Origin: an uncultured Bacteroidales bacterium
GTDB taxonomy: Bacteria > Bacteroidota > Bacteroidia > Bacteroidales > Paludibacteraceae
NCBI GenBank assembly: GCA_900317745.1
Contig: ONHW01000003.1
Span: 1-64,000, forward strand
Direction of reading: 5' to 3'
Length of the DNA stretch: 64,000 nucleotides
Shown here in pieces: positions 41,289 through 49,669 of the stretch (position 1 is the first letter of the stretch; each line of letters begins with the position of its first letter). Under the pieces are notes generated by a model. The model was not told the origin of the DNA, made no database searches, and saw nothing but the letters and a program-made list of their open reading frames with translations. A program made the translations under genes and the position numbers.

Positions 41289-42317
41289 ATGAAAAAAACT
41301 CGCTTTTCAGTCATAATGCCTCTATACAACAAGGCTCCGTTTGTACGGAAAGCCTTGCAATCCATTGCGTCTCAAACATACCGTGATTTCGAACTCATCA
41401 TCATTGATGATGGTTCGACTGATAATAGCGCTGCTATCTGTGATGAGTCTTTTCAAACGTTCAATCATTCACTCGCTCATTCGATAAACGTTAATCGTTC
41501 ATTCGTTCATTCGTTCATTCGGCAAACTAATTCCGGCGTGGCAGCAGCGCGCAATCGCGGTGTCGCAGAAAGCCACGGAGAATTTGTTTGCTTCCTCGAT
41601 GCCGACGACTGGTGGGAACCGACTTTCTTAGAGGAGATGGATAAACTGATTACGGAGTATCCGGATGCAGGCATCTATGCTTCTAACTATATCTACTACA
41701 AGCCCGGCAAAACGCACATTGCTCTGAACTTGGAACGAGGATACATCGATTATCCAAAAGCCTATTACGAAGGCTCTTCTATGCCGATATGGACTGGTGC
41801 TACCTGCATGCCGCGTAAGGTGTTTGATGAGATGGGGGGATTCCCGGTGGGAATCAAACTTGGAGAAGATTTCCTGCTTTGGGCTAAGACTGCTCTTCAT
41901 TATCCGGTGGTATTTTCTGAGAAACCTTTGGCATATTATAATAACGATATTCCTGCATCCCTGCGCGCCACCCGCAACCTCCACGCCCCGGAGTATCACA
42001 TGCTATTCAATCTCGGTCCGTTAGAACGCGAAATCGAGCAATCAACAACTGATCAGCAGTCAGCTGCTTGGAAACAGTTGCTGGACAAGTTGCGTGTATT
42101 AGGATTGATGGACTATTGGCTGAGTGCCGAGTATCACGAAGCCGCTGCGACAGAACTTACTAAAGTCGATTGGAGAATGCAACCGAAGAGCGCAAAGGCA
42201 CAGTATGAGAAGCCAATATGGTTGCTGAAGGTTAAGAGATGGATTATGAGGGCAGGAAGTTATTGCAAGCAGCGGTTAATATACATCATTAAATATCAAT
42301 TCAAACAAAAGCAATGA
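41289..42317 (+). CDS. Family 2 glycosyltransferase
   Basis: The 342-residue GT-A enzyme opens FSVIMPLYNKAPFVRKALQS with IIIDDGSTDNSAAI and VCFLDADDWWEP, the DxD site. Between the first two, an insert of about 27 residues (FNHSLAHSINVNRSFVHSF) is encoded by TTCATTCGTTCATTCG units at 41457-41523. GVAAARNRG follows at its normal place, so the insert is extra. It overlaps the next remnant by 4 nt and is the last intact gene of the glycan operon. Confidence 0.92.
   Translation: MKKTRFSVIMPLYNKAPFVRKALQSIASQTYRDFELIIIDDGSTDNSAAICDESFQTFNHSLAHSINVNRSFVHSFIRQTNSGVAAARNRGVAESHGEFVCFLDADDWWEPTFLEEMDKLITEYPDAGIYASNYIYYKPGKTHIALNLERGYIDYPKAYYEGSSMPIWTGATCMPRKVFDEMGGFPVGIKLGEDFLLWAKTALHYPVVFSEKPLAYYNNDIPASLRATRNLHAPEYHMLFNLGPLEREIEQSTTDQQSAAWKQLLDKLRVLGLMDYWLSAEYHEAAATELTKVDWRMQPKSAKAQYEKPIWLLKVKRWIMRAGSYCKQRLIYIIKYQFKQKQ
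41457..41523 (+). repeat. In-frame quasi-repeat in the last glycosyltransferase
   Basis: CGTTCATTCGTTCATTCGTT and related units are present. Read on the minus strand they are GAATGAACGA units, the same family as at 36840 and 40861. Confidence 0.8.
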
Positions 42318-42600
42318 AAACAGTTTGGTTAATAATCTATTATTGTTTAGCAAAATACTTGCCAAAGTCCAATCGCCCGGTATTAGGCCGTTTCGGGGGA
42401 TGGCTGCGCTACCAGTGTGCTAAACACTTGTTTGCGGAATGCAAGGGATACGTAAATCTCGAACAAGGTGCATATATAGGGGTTGCAAACGAATCGGTGC
42501 ACATAGCATCATCGGTGCCGGTGCGGTTGTGACGCATGATGTACCAGACTATGCCATCGTAGGCGGTAATCCTGCCAAGATTATACGAATGCGGAAATAA
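42314..42600 (+). pseudogene. Left-handed beta-helix acetyltransferase, internally deleted
   Basis: The 5' part encodes MKTVWLIIYYCLAKYLPKSN and the usual N-terminus of a serine or maltose acetyltransferase-like protein. After EQGAYIG the reading frame changes. The 3' part, [20 protein letters not shown] and PAKIIRMRK, is the typical C-terminus in another frame. The hexapeptide-repeat body between them is missing, about 90-100 residues, so the gene is inactive. The deletion joins two glycine-rich coding segments. Confidence 0.88.
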
Positions 42601-42623
42601 TACGTGAGATATAACAATAAATT

Positions 42624-43712
42624 ATGCTACGTTGGTTTGATACTGTCCATTCATACGACCTTTTACACATGCCGGATCGGTTGTATAAGTATTATCGCTA
42701 CGATGATGCACTCAATGCCAAACGGTTGTCCGGACAAGTGTATTTGGCTTCACCGCTCGATTTTAATGATCCATGCGATTGCCAACGTAAGGTGATTAAT
42801 AATGCTCAAACTCGTTGTGAACAAAAGGGTATAGATTGGCTGTATGGCAAATTGCTTGAACTGGGGTATAATAGGGAGCAAGTGGATGATGTAGCCGACA
42901 AACTCTTGAAGGACGATGAGGATGTCCTTTACGAGGTATATAAACGCCAATTGGAGCGGGCCGGCGTCCTGTGTCTTGCCGGTACGGCTACTGATACGCT
43001 GATGTGGGGGTATTATGCAAGCAATGAGGGATATTGCCTTGAATATGATACGCAACAGATTGTTGAACGGTTGGTATTGGGTTATGTCAATAAGTTGGAT
43101 TACGTTATTACCGACAAATATTTGAACGTGGATCGATATAGACTGTCGCCTATTGAGCGAGACAAAGAAACGCCATCCGACAAACTACGATACGTCGCAC
43201 GATTTGACGCATCTGCCGCTTCTCTTGTCACTAACCGATATCTGTTGGATCATGCCGATTCTGTCGAGGTGGCGCATTTCTTGCAGAATGTGTTTATCAA
43301 GCGTTTTGCTGGATGAAATATTGATTATCAGGTATCTGTTGACGGTTCGCCTTCAACCCTGTTTTTCGATAAAACAAACGAAGCGAGCAAAACAAAGTAC
43401 TACAAAAAAACCACTGTTTGGGAACATGAGCGAGAGTTTCGTGTCGTTGTGTCCCTGGGTGGAAGAATGGCTATCAATCTTGGCGCAGATTGTATTCGAA
43501 ATATTTACCTCGGCTGCAATATGTCCACCGAGAAAGTCCTTGAGGTTGCAAATCTGTTAAAATGCTGCGGCGTCCATGCCGGTTTGTACAAGATGCGCCG
43601 TATGGTGAGTTGCGCATTACAGGCAGAGCCCATTCCCGACATCCTTACACGTCCTATGACATATACAGCCGCCCACGAGTATTTGCAAAAGCAATGCCAT
43701 CTCCGCTGGTAA
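42624..43712 (+). pseudogene. DUF2971 protein interrupted by one stop codon
   Basis: The first 230 codons encode RLYKYYRYDDALNAKRLSGQ, VYLASPLDFNDPCD and LCLAGTATDTLMWGYYASNE, typical of DUF2971. At 43314-43316 a TGA interrupts the frame (RFAG-stop-NIDYQVSVDG). The same frame then continues without damage for 132 codons, including TTVWEHEREFRVVVSLGG. A TGG to TGA change is the simplest cause. DUF2971 proteins are often found near defence or mobile genes; function is unknown. A read-through product cannot be excluded. Confidence 0.85.
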
Positions 43713-43757
43713 ATGCTGCTGTGACCTCCTCCATTCAGCGGCAATGCCGCGTCACCC

Positions 43758-43811
43758 TTTAACAATTAGCAATAAAATAGCGTCACCATTAAGCAATTCA
43801 CCATTATATTT
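43758..43811 (+). repeat. Quasi-repeat 5' of the second four-helix-bundle gene
   Basis: Units AACAATTAGCAAT, CGTCACCATTAAGCAATT and CACCATTA fill the spacer. A matching run follows the gene at 44181-44222 (CACCATTAAGCGCAGCGTCA, CCATTAAGCAATTATCAAT). Confidence 0.75.
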
Positions 43812-44180
43812 ATGTTGAACGAAAAAGACAAAATCTACAAAGAGAAATTCATGGCTTTTGCCGTTAGGATAGTTAAACTTAAGAATTATCTCAACGAGCA
43901 GAAACACGAATACAATATAGCCGATCAGATCCAGCGTTCAGGCACTGCAATCGGAGCCAACCACCGTGAGGCAATAGCGGCCGAAAGCGAAGTGGATTTT
44001 GTACATAAATTGGCTATTGCTCAAAAGGAGTGTAATGAAACATTATATTGGTTAGAACTATTGAAGGCGACGGACTACATTGATGAAAAACTTTTTAATA
44101 GCCTTTATGCTGATGCTGAGGAAATAATGCGTATGCTTACAGCAAGTATCATTACTGTTAAAAAACGACTAAAAAAGTAA
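43812..44180 (+). CDS. Four-helix-bundle protein, S23/Avd-like (second)
   Basis: The 122-residue protein shows KEKFMAFAVRIVKLKNYLNE, IADQIQRSGTAIGANHREAIAAES and KLAIAQKECNETLYWLELL, the S23 family pattern. It is only distantly similar to the copy at 40897. Both genes have quasi-repeats on each side, which is the strongest evidence here that the repeats and this protein family belong together. Four-helix-bundle proteins of this family are small, basic and oligomeric, with no enzyme activity known. Confidence 0.93.
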   Translation: MLNEKDKIYKEKFMAFAVRIVKLKNYLNEQKHEYNIADQIQRSGTAIGANHREAIAAESEVDFVHKLAIAQKECNETLYWLELLKATDYIDEKLFNSLYADAEEIMRMLTASIITVKKRLKK

Positions 44181-44594
44181 CACCATTAAGCGCAGCGTCA
44201 CCATTAAGCAATTATCAATAGAAAGTTGTCTTTAGATTAAATATCTAACCTTTTTCACGAATATTTGGCTATTTTCTTGTATATGTCATTTTTTCCCGTA
44301 ACTTTACACGCTGTTTTGTGTATCGCGCCACCACGAAGCCGTCGATGTGGAGCAAGAGTGGATTCGAAGAGGAACTGGATAACGATGATCTGTAAGATGG
44401 GGAAGGCGGTCAACAATTAACAACCATTATCATAAATTTGCGAGTGTAATTGATTTTCCAATATCCCTCATGCTATCGAAAAATGGTACTGCATATTGCA
44501 AAAATATGTAATTTTAGCGGTTGTAACCGAAAAAAATATATAAAATTTGGCGGTTTGACTAAAAGATAGTATCTTTGCAACAAATTTTGGAACT
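44181..44594. other. Repeats, degenerate promoter cassette and coding relic
   Basis: Bases 44181-44222 are quasi-repeats. Bases 44231-44310 match a promoter cassette at 60004-60085: the palindrome TTTAGATTAAATATCTAA, then CGAATATTTGG, then TTG (44277-44279) and a degenerate TAACTTTA (44299-44306). A short relic follows (RHHEAVDVEQEWIR, then a shifted ELDNDDL, 44325-44395). Another quasi-repeat (CAACAATTAACAACCATTAT) is at 44408-44430. The ATPase promoter lies at 44546-44577. Confidence 0.65.
44546..44577 (+). promoter_or_regulatory. Promoter of the third ATPase
   Basis: TTTG at 44546-44549, 20 nt, TATCTTTG at 44570-44577. The motif GCGGTT occurs twice nearby (44518 and 44550), one as an inverted GCGGTT-GTA-ACCG pair, a possible operator. 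Confidence 0.65.
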
Positions 44595-45728
44595 ATGGAT
44601 GCAAATGAGATTAAACGCCAAATCTGTGAGCAACTAGAAGCGTTAAAGTCGCTCAAAAAGATTGTAGTGATTTTAGGCCCGCGTCAGGTAGGCAAGACGA
44701 CGCTTCTACGCCAATTAACAGTGGGTGCATCGAATGTATTGTCTTTCGATTGTGATAATGCTGATGAGCGCATGGCGTTGGAGGGGAAATCAACAACAGA
44801 GTTGGCCGCCCTAATTGGTAAGTCGCCTGTAGTTGTCATTGACGAGGCGCAGCGTGTACGTAATATTGGTATGACGTTGAAGATGCTGGGAGACTTACAT
44901 TTACCATCTCAGATATATGTAACAGGATCTTCTTCGTTAGAGTTGTCGGATGATATCAATGAACCGGCAACCGGTCGTGTGTTGGAGTTTAATCTCTATC
45001 CGTTTTCAATATCTGAAATAGCCTCTCATACCTCATGGCGCGATGAGCAGCGCTTGTTAAGCCGACGGATGATATATGGTAGTTATCCTGACATAGTTAA
45101 TAACCCCGAGCATGCACGATTGCTATTGCAAAATATAGTAAATAGTTATCTGTATAAGGATTTGCTGGAGTACAAAGGAATCAAGAAGCCGGATGTGCTC
45201 AGGAAGTTGGTCGTAGCACTGGCGTTGCAGTTGGGCAATGAGGTATCGTACAATGAATTGAGCAATATGATTGGCATTGACAAGGAGACTGTGGAGAACT
45301 ATATTGACCTGTTGGAGAAATGTTTTGTAGTCTTCAGATTGGATTCCTATAATCGCAATCTGCGTAATGAGTTAAAGAAAGGGAAGAAAATATATTTCTA
45401 CGACAATGGTGTCCGCAATGCCGTAATCAATAATTTTGCACCTTTGGAGTTGCGGAACGATGCTGGAGCACTGTGGGAGAACTTGATGATGGTAGAGAGG
45501 CGGAAGTTGCATGCTAATACAGGTAGGTTTGTGCAACAATATTTTTGGCGCACGACACTGCAGAAGGAGATAGATCTAATTGAGGATTGCGATGGTAATT
45601 TGAGCGCTTTTGAATTTAAATGGAAGGTGGGTAAGGTCGCCAAGGTGCCGACAGCATTCAGAGATGCATATCCCGATGCAGTTTTCCATTCAATTAATCC
45701 GAGTAATTATACTGAGTTCGTAAGCTGA
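44595..45728 (+). CDS. AAA ATPase with DUF4143 domain
   Basis: The 377-residue protein has Walker A ILGPRQVGKTTLLRQL, Walker B PVVVIDEAQRVRN and the sensor YVTGSSSLELSD. DUF4143 follows, with a winged-helix-like GNEVSYNELSNMIGIDKETV and a C-terminal EIDLIEDCDGNLSAFEFKW (D...E-x-K). It is the third gene of this broad class in the window, but is only distantly related to the first. It runs into the truncated DUF1016 gene, so a deletion probably joined the two. Confidence 0.92.
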   Translation: MDANEIKRQICEQLEALKSLKKIVVILGPRQVGKTTLLRQLTVGASNVLSFDCDNADERMALEGKSTTELAALIGKSPVVVIDEAQRVRNIGMTLKMLGDLHLPSQIYVTGSSSLELSDDINEPATGRVLEFNLYPFSISEIASHTSWRDEQRLLSRRMIYGSYPDIVNNPEHARLLLQNIVNSYLYKDLLEYKGIKKPDVLRKLVVALALQLGNEVSYNELSNMIGIDKETVENYIDLLEKCFVVFRLDSYNRNLRNELKKGKKIYFYDNGVRNAVINNFAPLELRNDAGALWENLMMVERRKLHANTGRFVQQYFWRTTLQKEIDLIEDCDGNLSAFEFKWKVGKVAKVPTAFRDAYPDAVFHSINPSNYTEFVS

Positions 45729-46359
45729 ATTATTCCATCTGCATTAATAGCCTCTGTACGTGTTAATGCGGAGAAATTGCTCTTCAATTGGGAACTGGGA
45801 CGTGATTTGGTGCAAAAGAATGCTGAAGAGCGTTGGGGCGCAGGTGTCGTAGAGCAAGTAAGCCTTGATCTACAGCGTGAATTCCCGAATGCGGATGGTT
45901 TCTCAACCACGAATCTGTGGTATATGAAACAGTGGTATCTGTTTTATTATCAACAAGATACAAAACTGCAACGATCCGTTGCAGAAAATCAAAATTTAAA
46001 ACTGCACCAACTTGGTGCAGAAATAGAAAATACAAAGCTGCTATGTGGTGTGCGAACTGAAAGCGAAAGCTTTTGAACCGGAGTTTGCCGGTAAACTGAA
46101 TTTCTATGTCAATGCAGTGGATGATTTGTTGAAAGCCGAGGACGATAATCCAACAATAGGCTTGCTTATCTGTTCGGATATGAATAAGGCGGATGTCCAA
46201 TGGTCTTTCCGGGGCATCAGTACACCGATGGGAGTGGCAACATATAATAATGTACGAATTAAAGATATGCTTCCAACACAAGAGCAACTGAAGGAACGCA
46301 TGGAACTCCTGCAAAAAGAAATGCGTGAAACAAAGCGGTTGATGAAAGCAAATAAGTAA
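45729..46359 (+). pseudogene. DUF1016 (YhcG-type) nuclease, truncated and frameshifted
   Basis: The remnant lacks a start codon. It begins IIPSALIASVRVNAEKLLFN and continues GFSTTNLWYMKQWYLFYYQQ, the N-terminal helical domain of DUF1016. Near 46040 the frame shifts and about 100 residues are missing. The nuclease end then follows: CELKAKAFEPEFAGKLNFYV, IGLLICSDMNKADVQW and PMGVATYNN. DUF1016 proteins are PD-(D/E)XK-fold, often mobile. This copy is dead. Further degenerate bases follow to 46440. Confidence 0.88.
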
Positions 46360-46529
46360 TCACTGAGCGATAAGCTGGAGAAGACCGAGAGACAAACACG
46401 ATTAGCTTACGATATCGCCCACTACATATCATAATGCCAATGGCAGGGGTGGGAAGTCGGTTCACGAAAGAAAAAGTACACGAAATAGTATAAAAATAAG
46501 AAAAAAATGTAAAATTTTCCCGCATATGC

Positions 46530-46560
46530 TTGCATATGTGGGATTTTTTTTGTATCTTTG
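46530..46560 (+). promoter_or_regulatory. Promoter with palindromic -33 element
   Basis: TTG at 46530-46532, 20 nt, TATCTTTG at 46553-46560. The arms CATATG-CTTG-CATATG around the -33 site form an inverted repeat, as at 25520-25540. The downstream gene is only a relic. Confidence 0.75.
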
Positions 46561-46627
46561 TACGCTGATTGGGGTGTCGTGTGATTATTCCACACCCATC
46601 GTGTGATTAAGGCGATGATATTATGCG

Positions 46628-46690
46628 ATGTAATACATCAAACATCACACATAACACATTGCTCATCGAGCATCGCATCGTGCGATAAAG
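46628..46690. repeat. Quasi-repeat with TGCTC-GAGCA hairpin
   Basis: ATACATCAAACATCACACAT followed by AACACATTGCTCATCGAGCA matches the insert inside wecE (35275-35345) in unit type, order and hairpin. It sits directly before the relic of an iron-sulfur protein gene. Confidence 0.75.
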
Positions 46691-46702
46691 GAGTAAAATG
46701 AA

Positions 46703-46801
46703 ATGATAAACATAACGAATAAAATAGACTGTTGCGGATGCAATGCGTGTGGAGATGTTTGTGCGCTATCCTCTCGTATATGTCCCGTATATCTCACGTA
46801 A
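46703..46801 (+). pseudogene. 5' relic of an iron-sulfur (coenzyme F420 hydrogenase beta-like) gene
   Basis: The 32-codon frame starts MINITNKIDCCGCNACGDVC, the N-terminal 4Fe-4S motif of the F420-hydrogenase/dehydrogenase beta-subunit-like proteins of glycan loci. It then breaks into a quasi-repeat (CTCGTATATGTCCCGTATAT). A second, shorter copy of the same gene start is at 59885-59925. Confidence 0.72.
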
Positions 46802-46869
46802 CCGAGGTGTGAAAGACAAAATAACTCAAAAACCGAAAAAATAAAAATACAGAGAATATGTAATTTACA

Positions 46870-46901
46870 TTTTAAACCCACCGAATTTGGTAGGTTTAAA
46901 A
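46870..46901. terminator. Hairpin before a small open frame
   Basis: TTTTAAACC (46870-46878) pairs with GGTTTAAAA (46893-46901), with inner ACC/GGT. It is bidirectional and A/T-ended; function is uncertain. Confidence 0.55.
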
Positions 46902-46927
46902 CAGAGGCAGGGTATAATGCGTTTACT

Positions 46928-47173
46928 ATGTCGCCGAAGAAATGGATTGAATCGTCTAATGCTGATACTGCAACTATTAATCAATTGGCAGTAATGTCTA
47001 GTATTGAATCAATGAATGCGGAATTAATAAAGCAAAATTTGGATGCAAGAACTCGGTTGACTATACTCCGAAAGATGGCTGCGGAGCAGTTGGCTTCGTT
47101 AGATAAGCATCATGTGGAACAACGTTTTCAGAAATTGATAGATGAGGCTAATAAACCGAATGTATTGGAATAA
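46928..47173 (+). CDS. Small hypothetical protein
   Basis: The 81-residue frame MSPKKWIESSNADTATINQL and onward is mostly helical and charged, with no motif I recognise. It could be the remaining 3' part of a larger gene or an antitoxin-sized protein. It lies 117 nt before the TIR gene cluster, and the spacer contains ACCGACCGATGAGCG, which recurs at 52196-52210. Confidence 0.4.
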   Translation: MSPKKWIESSNADTATINQLAVMSSIESMNAELIKQNLDARTRLTILRKMAAEQLASLDKHHVEQRFQKLIDEANKPNVLE

Positions 47174-47289
47174 CAAGATGGCAGACTATGGCAAAATCTC
47201 AACTCCATCTACCAATGACCGACCGATGAGCGGGAGATGACCGAGAGAAGAACGGTGGAAATAAATAGTCAATAAAAAAAAGTAGAATC

Positions 47290-47835
47290 ATGGAATATCT
47301 TTTAACAAAAGAACAATTAGATGAAGCACGGAAAAGGGTACGTTTCTTTTCTAATCTTAATGAATCCGTCAATGCCAGAAGGAGAAATGCATATATTGAT
47401 GAGGTAACGGTGTTCTTGTCTCATAATCATATAGATAAAGATGTTTTGGATAATGTAATCGGGGAATTAAAATCATTAGGTGTAAATGTATATGTGGATT
47501 GGAATGACGAAAATATACCATATGTTACTTCTGGAGAAACTGCTAGAAGAATAAAGGAGAAGATTAGAAATTGCAAGAAGTTTATTTTGGTCGCTACAGA
47601 AGCAGCAATTGCTTCTAAATGGTGTAACTGGGAACTGGGATATGGAGATGCCTATAAATATAAAGACCATATTGCAATCATGCCGATTAAAGAATCGAGA
47701 GATCGAATTTTTACTGGAAGTGAATATCTACAAATATATCCCATTATAACCAATGAATATCAATATAGTTTGGGAAATTATTATGTGGAATATCAAGGCA
47801 TAAAGATAGGCTTAAAAGATTGGCTGCAAAGATAA
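47290..47835 (+). CDS. TIR domain protein, first gene of a TIR cluster
   Basis: The 181-residue protein has a TIR fold from about residue 37: VTVFLSHNHIDKDVLDNVIG, VYVDWNDENIPY, KIRNCKKFILVATEAAIASK and WCNWELGYGDAYK, whose Glu is at the catalytic position of NAD-hydrolysing or cyclising TIRs. A short helical N-terminus precedes it. Bacterial TIR proteins make NAD-derived signals or deplete NAD during phage infection. It opens a four-gene run with 12, 9 and 1 nt spacings. Confidence 0.85.
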   Translation: MEYLLTKEQLDEARKRVRFFSNLNESVNARRRNAYIDEVTVFLSHNHIDKDVLDNVIGELKSLGVNVYVDWNDENIPYVTSGETARRIKEKIRNCKKFILVATEAAIASKWCNWELGYGDAYKYKDHIAIMPIKESRDRIFTGSEYLQIYPIITNEYQYSLGNYYVEYQGIKIGLKDWLQR

Positions 47836-47847
47836 AATGAACGGAAT

Positions 47848-48447
47848 ATGGGTCATAAATGTTTTATCTCTTTTAAGAAAGAAGATGAAGGGTATAAAAA
47901 AGAAATCCAACGTTGGAATGAAGATTACAAGGTAGATATGATTGATAAATCATTAAACGAAGCCATAGATTCTGAAAATCCTGATTATGTGATGCGGAAA
48001 ATACGTGAAGACTATTTGTCGGACTCTACAGTAACAATATTTTTAATTGGAACGAATAGTGCAGAAGTGCTCGGTGTAGAGGAACAACAATATATTAAAC
48101 GAGAACTACAAGCATCATTGTATAACGGAGATGGCAATACTAGAAATGGTATCTTGGGCGTAGTATTGCCAAATATGTATAGCGCTATCTATAAAGGAAC
48201 TTATGAGTGCTCTACTTGCCACAAAAATCATAATTGGGTAGCAATCAATGATGATACAGTTATCAAGGAATTTAGTTGTAATTATTACTTAAACAACCAC
48301 GGTAAATGCGCTTATTCGGAAGACGATAGATATTGTATATTGGTGAGGTGGGATGATTTTAGAATTAATCCTAATCGTTATATAGAACTGGCCTTTAATA
48401 AACGTGATCAAGAAATAGCTAAAGAAGTAGTAGTTTATCCTAAATAA
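47848..48447 (+). CDS. TIR-like protein, DUF1863/MTH538 type
   Basis: The 199-residue protein begins MGHKCFISFKKEDEGYKKEI, with STVTIFLIGTNSAEV further on, the pattern of TIR-like DUF1863 domains. The C-terminal part has a CSTCHKNHNW pair, a possible zinc knuckle, and LVRWDDFRINPNRYIELAFN. It likely senses infection or produces a nucleotide signal. Members of this class occur in Thoeris-like defence clusters. Confidence 0.78.
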   Translation: MGHKCFISFKKEDEGYKKEIQRWNEDYKVDMIDKSLNEAIDSENPDYVMRKIREDYLSDSTVTIFLIGTNSAEVLGVEEQQYIKRELQASLYNGDGNTRNGILGVVLPNMYSAIYKGTYECSTCHKNHNWVAINDDTVIKEFSCNYYLNNHGKCAYSEDDRYCILVRWDDFRINPNRYIELAFNKRDQEIAKEVVVYPK

Positions 48448-48456
48448 TGTGCAAAT

Positions 48457-49668
48457 ATGGCTGATAAATCTTGTTTCGTTGTAATGGGTTATGGCCAAAG
48501 GCGTGATCCTGTTTCTGGGGAAAAAGTAGATCTAGATAAAGTTTACTTTGAAATTATAAAACCCGTTGCTATAGAATGTGGTTACAATTGTTATCGTGGC
48601 GATGAGATTCCAGATAGTGGGATTATTGATATAAGCATGTATTATGGAATACTAGATGCTGATTTGGTCATAGCAGACATCACAACTTTAAATCCTAACG
48701 CGATATACGAGTTAGGAGTTCGCCATGGAGTCCGCAAAAGAAAAACTATTGTAATGATGGAGAAAAGCAATAAATTTTTCTTTGATTTAAATCACGTGAG
48801 GACTCTTCAATACGAATACCACTCAAGAGGAAAAGTATGGAAATTAGAAGTAGAGAAAATAAAAAATGCATTAAAAGAGCGAATAGAATATTTGGATCAA
48901 CAAGACGAAAAAGATAGCCCATTATATACCTTTATAGAAGATTTATGTGAACCGCAGAAACTTAGTAAACGGGTACTCAATGTCGATGAAGGAATTCCTT
49001 TGTATGAAAAAGTAAGAACTGCAATAAATGCAAGAAGGTCAAAACAATATCAAAGGGCTCTTGAACTTTTCGGAGATTTGAATAAGCAATATCCAACAGA
49101 TACGTTTTTTATCCAACAGAAAGCTTTATGTACATATAAATTACAACAACCAACAACAAAAGAATCTTATATTGAAGCATTGAATATTCTTAAACCTATA
49201 TCTGGATCAATAGATCCTGAAACGAACGGATTAATAGCATCTATTTACAAGCGACTTTTTATTATGCAAGGAGATATGTCTCATTTAGATGCGGCAATAG
49301 AGGGGCTAGAAAAAGCGTATGGACTATACCATGGGTACTATAATGGAGATAATTTAGCATATTGCTTAAATCTTAAAGCATCTGTCGTTGAAGATAAAGA
49401 GGAACGAGATGAACTAAATATTGAGGCGAGAAGGATTAGAAAAGAAATTATCAATAGAAATAAAGATATAATAGCAGAAGAGATTGACACGGAAGAGGAA
49501 ATATGGCTGATTTCAACATTAGCGAATTGTTATTTTGCACTAAATAAAAAAGAAGAAGCAACTAAATGTGAAAACTTATTTTTATCCAAAGCAGATAGAG
49601 ATATGAAAAACTCATATTTGGAACAAAAAGATCGATTATTTAAATTGTTATACATTAATAAAGGTTAA
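48457..49668 (+). CDS. Nucleoside-deoxyribosyltransferase/TIR-like N-domain with TPR (TRAFs-binding-like) C-domain
   Basis: The 403-residue protein starts CFVVMGYGQRRDPVSGEKVD, followed by GIIDISMYYGILDADLVIAD and LNPNAIYELGVRHGVRKRKT. This is a Rossmann-like nucleotide-sugar hydrolase fold related to 2-deoxyribosyltransferases and TIR. From about residue 180 TPR-like helical pairs follow (DUF4071/TRAFs-binding-like). Such proteins occur in predicted bacterial immune systems as sensors or effectors. It sits third in the TIR cluster. Confidence 0.78.
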   Translation: MADKSCFVVMGYGQRRDPVSGEKVDLDKVYFEIIKPVAIECGYNCYRGDEIPDSGIIDISMYYGILDADLVIADITTLNPNAIYELGVRHGVRKRKTIVMMEKSNKFFFDLNHVRTLQYEYHSRGKVWKLEVEKIKNALKERIEYLDQQDEKDSPLYTFIEDLCEPQKLSKRVLNVDEGIPLYEKVRTAINARRSKQYQRALELFGDLNKQYPTDTFFIQQKALCTYKLQQPTTKESYIEALNILKPISGSIDPETNGLIASIYKRLFIMQGDMSHLDAAIEGLEKAYGLYHGYYNGDNLAYCLNLKASVVEDKEERDELNIEARRIRKEIINRNKDIIAEEIDTEEEIWLISTLANCYFALNKKEEATKCENLFLSKADRDMKNSYLEQKDRLFKLLYINKG

Positions 49669-49669
49669 T

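Noticed and set aside
43314-43316. TGA read as selenocysteine in the DUF2971 gene
   Set aside because: No selenocysteine insertion hairpin is apparent directly downstream, the family is not redox-active, and Trp to stop is simpler.
36840-44222. A complete diversity-generating retroelement
   Set aside because: The Avd-like proteins fit, but there is no reverse transcriptase, no template/variable repeat pair with adenine-specific changes and no C-type lectin target in the window.
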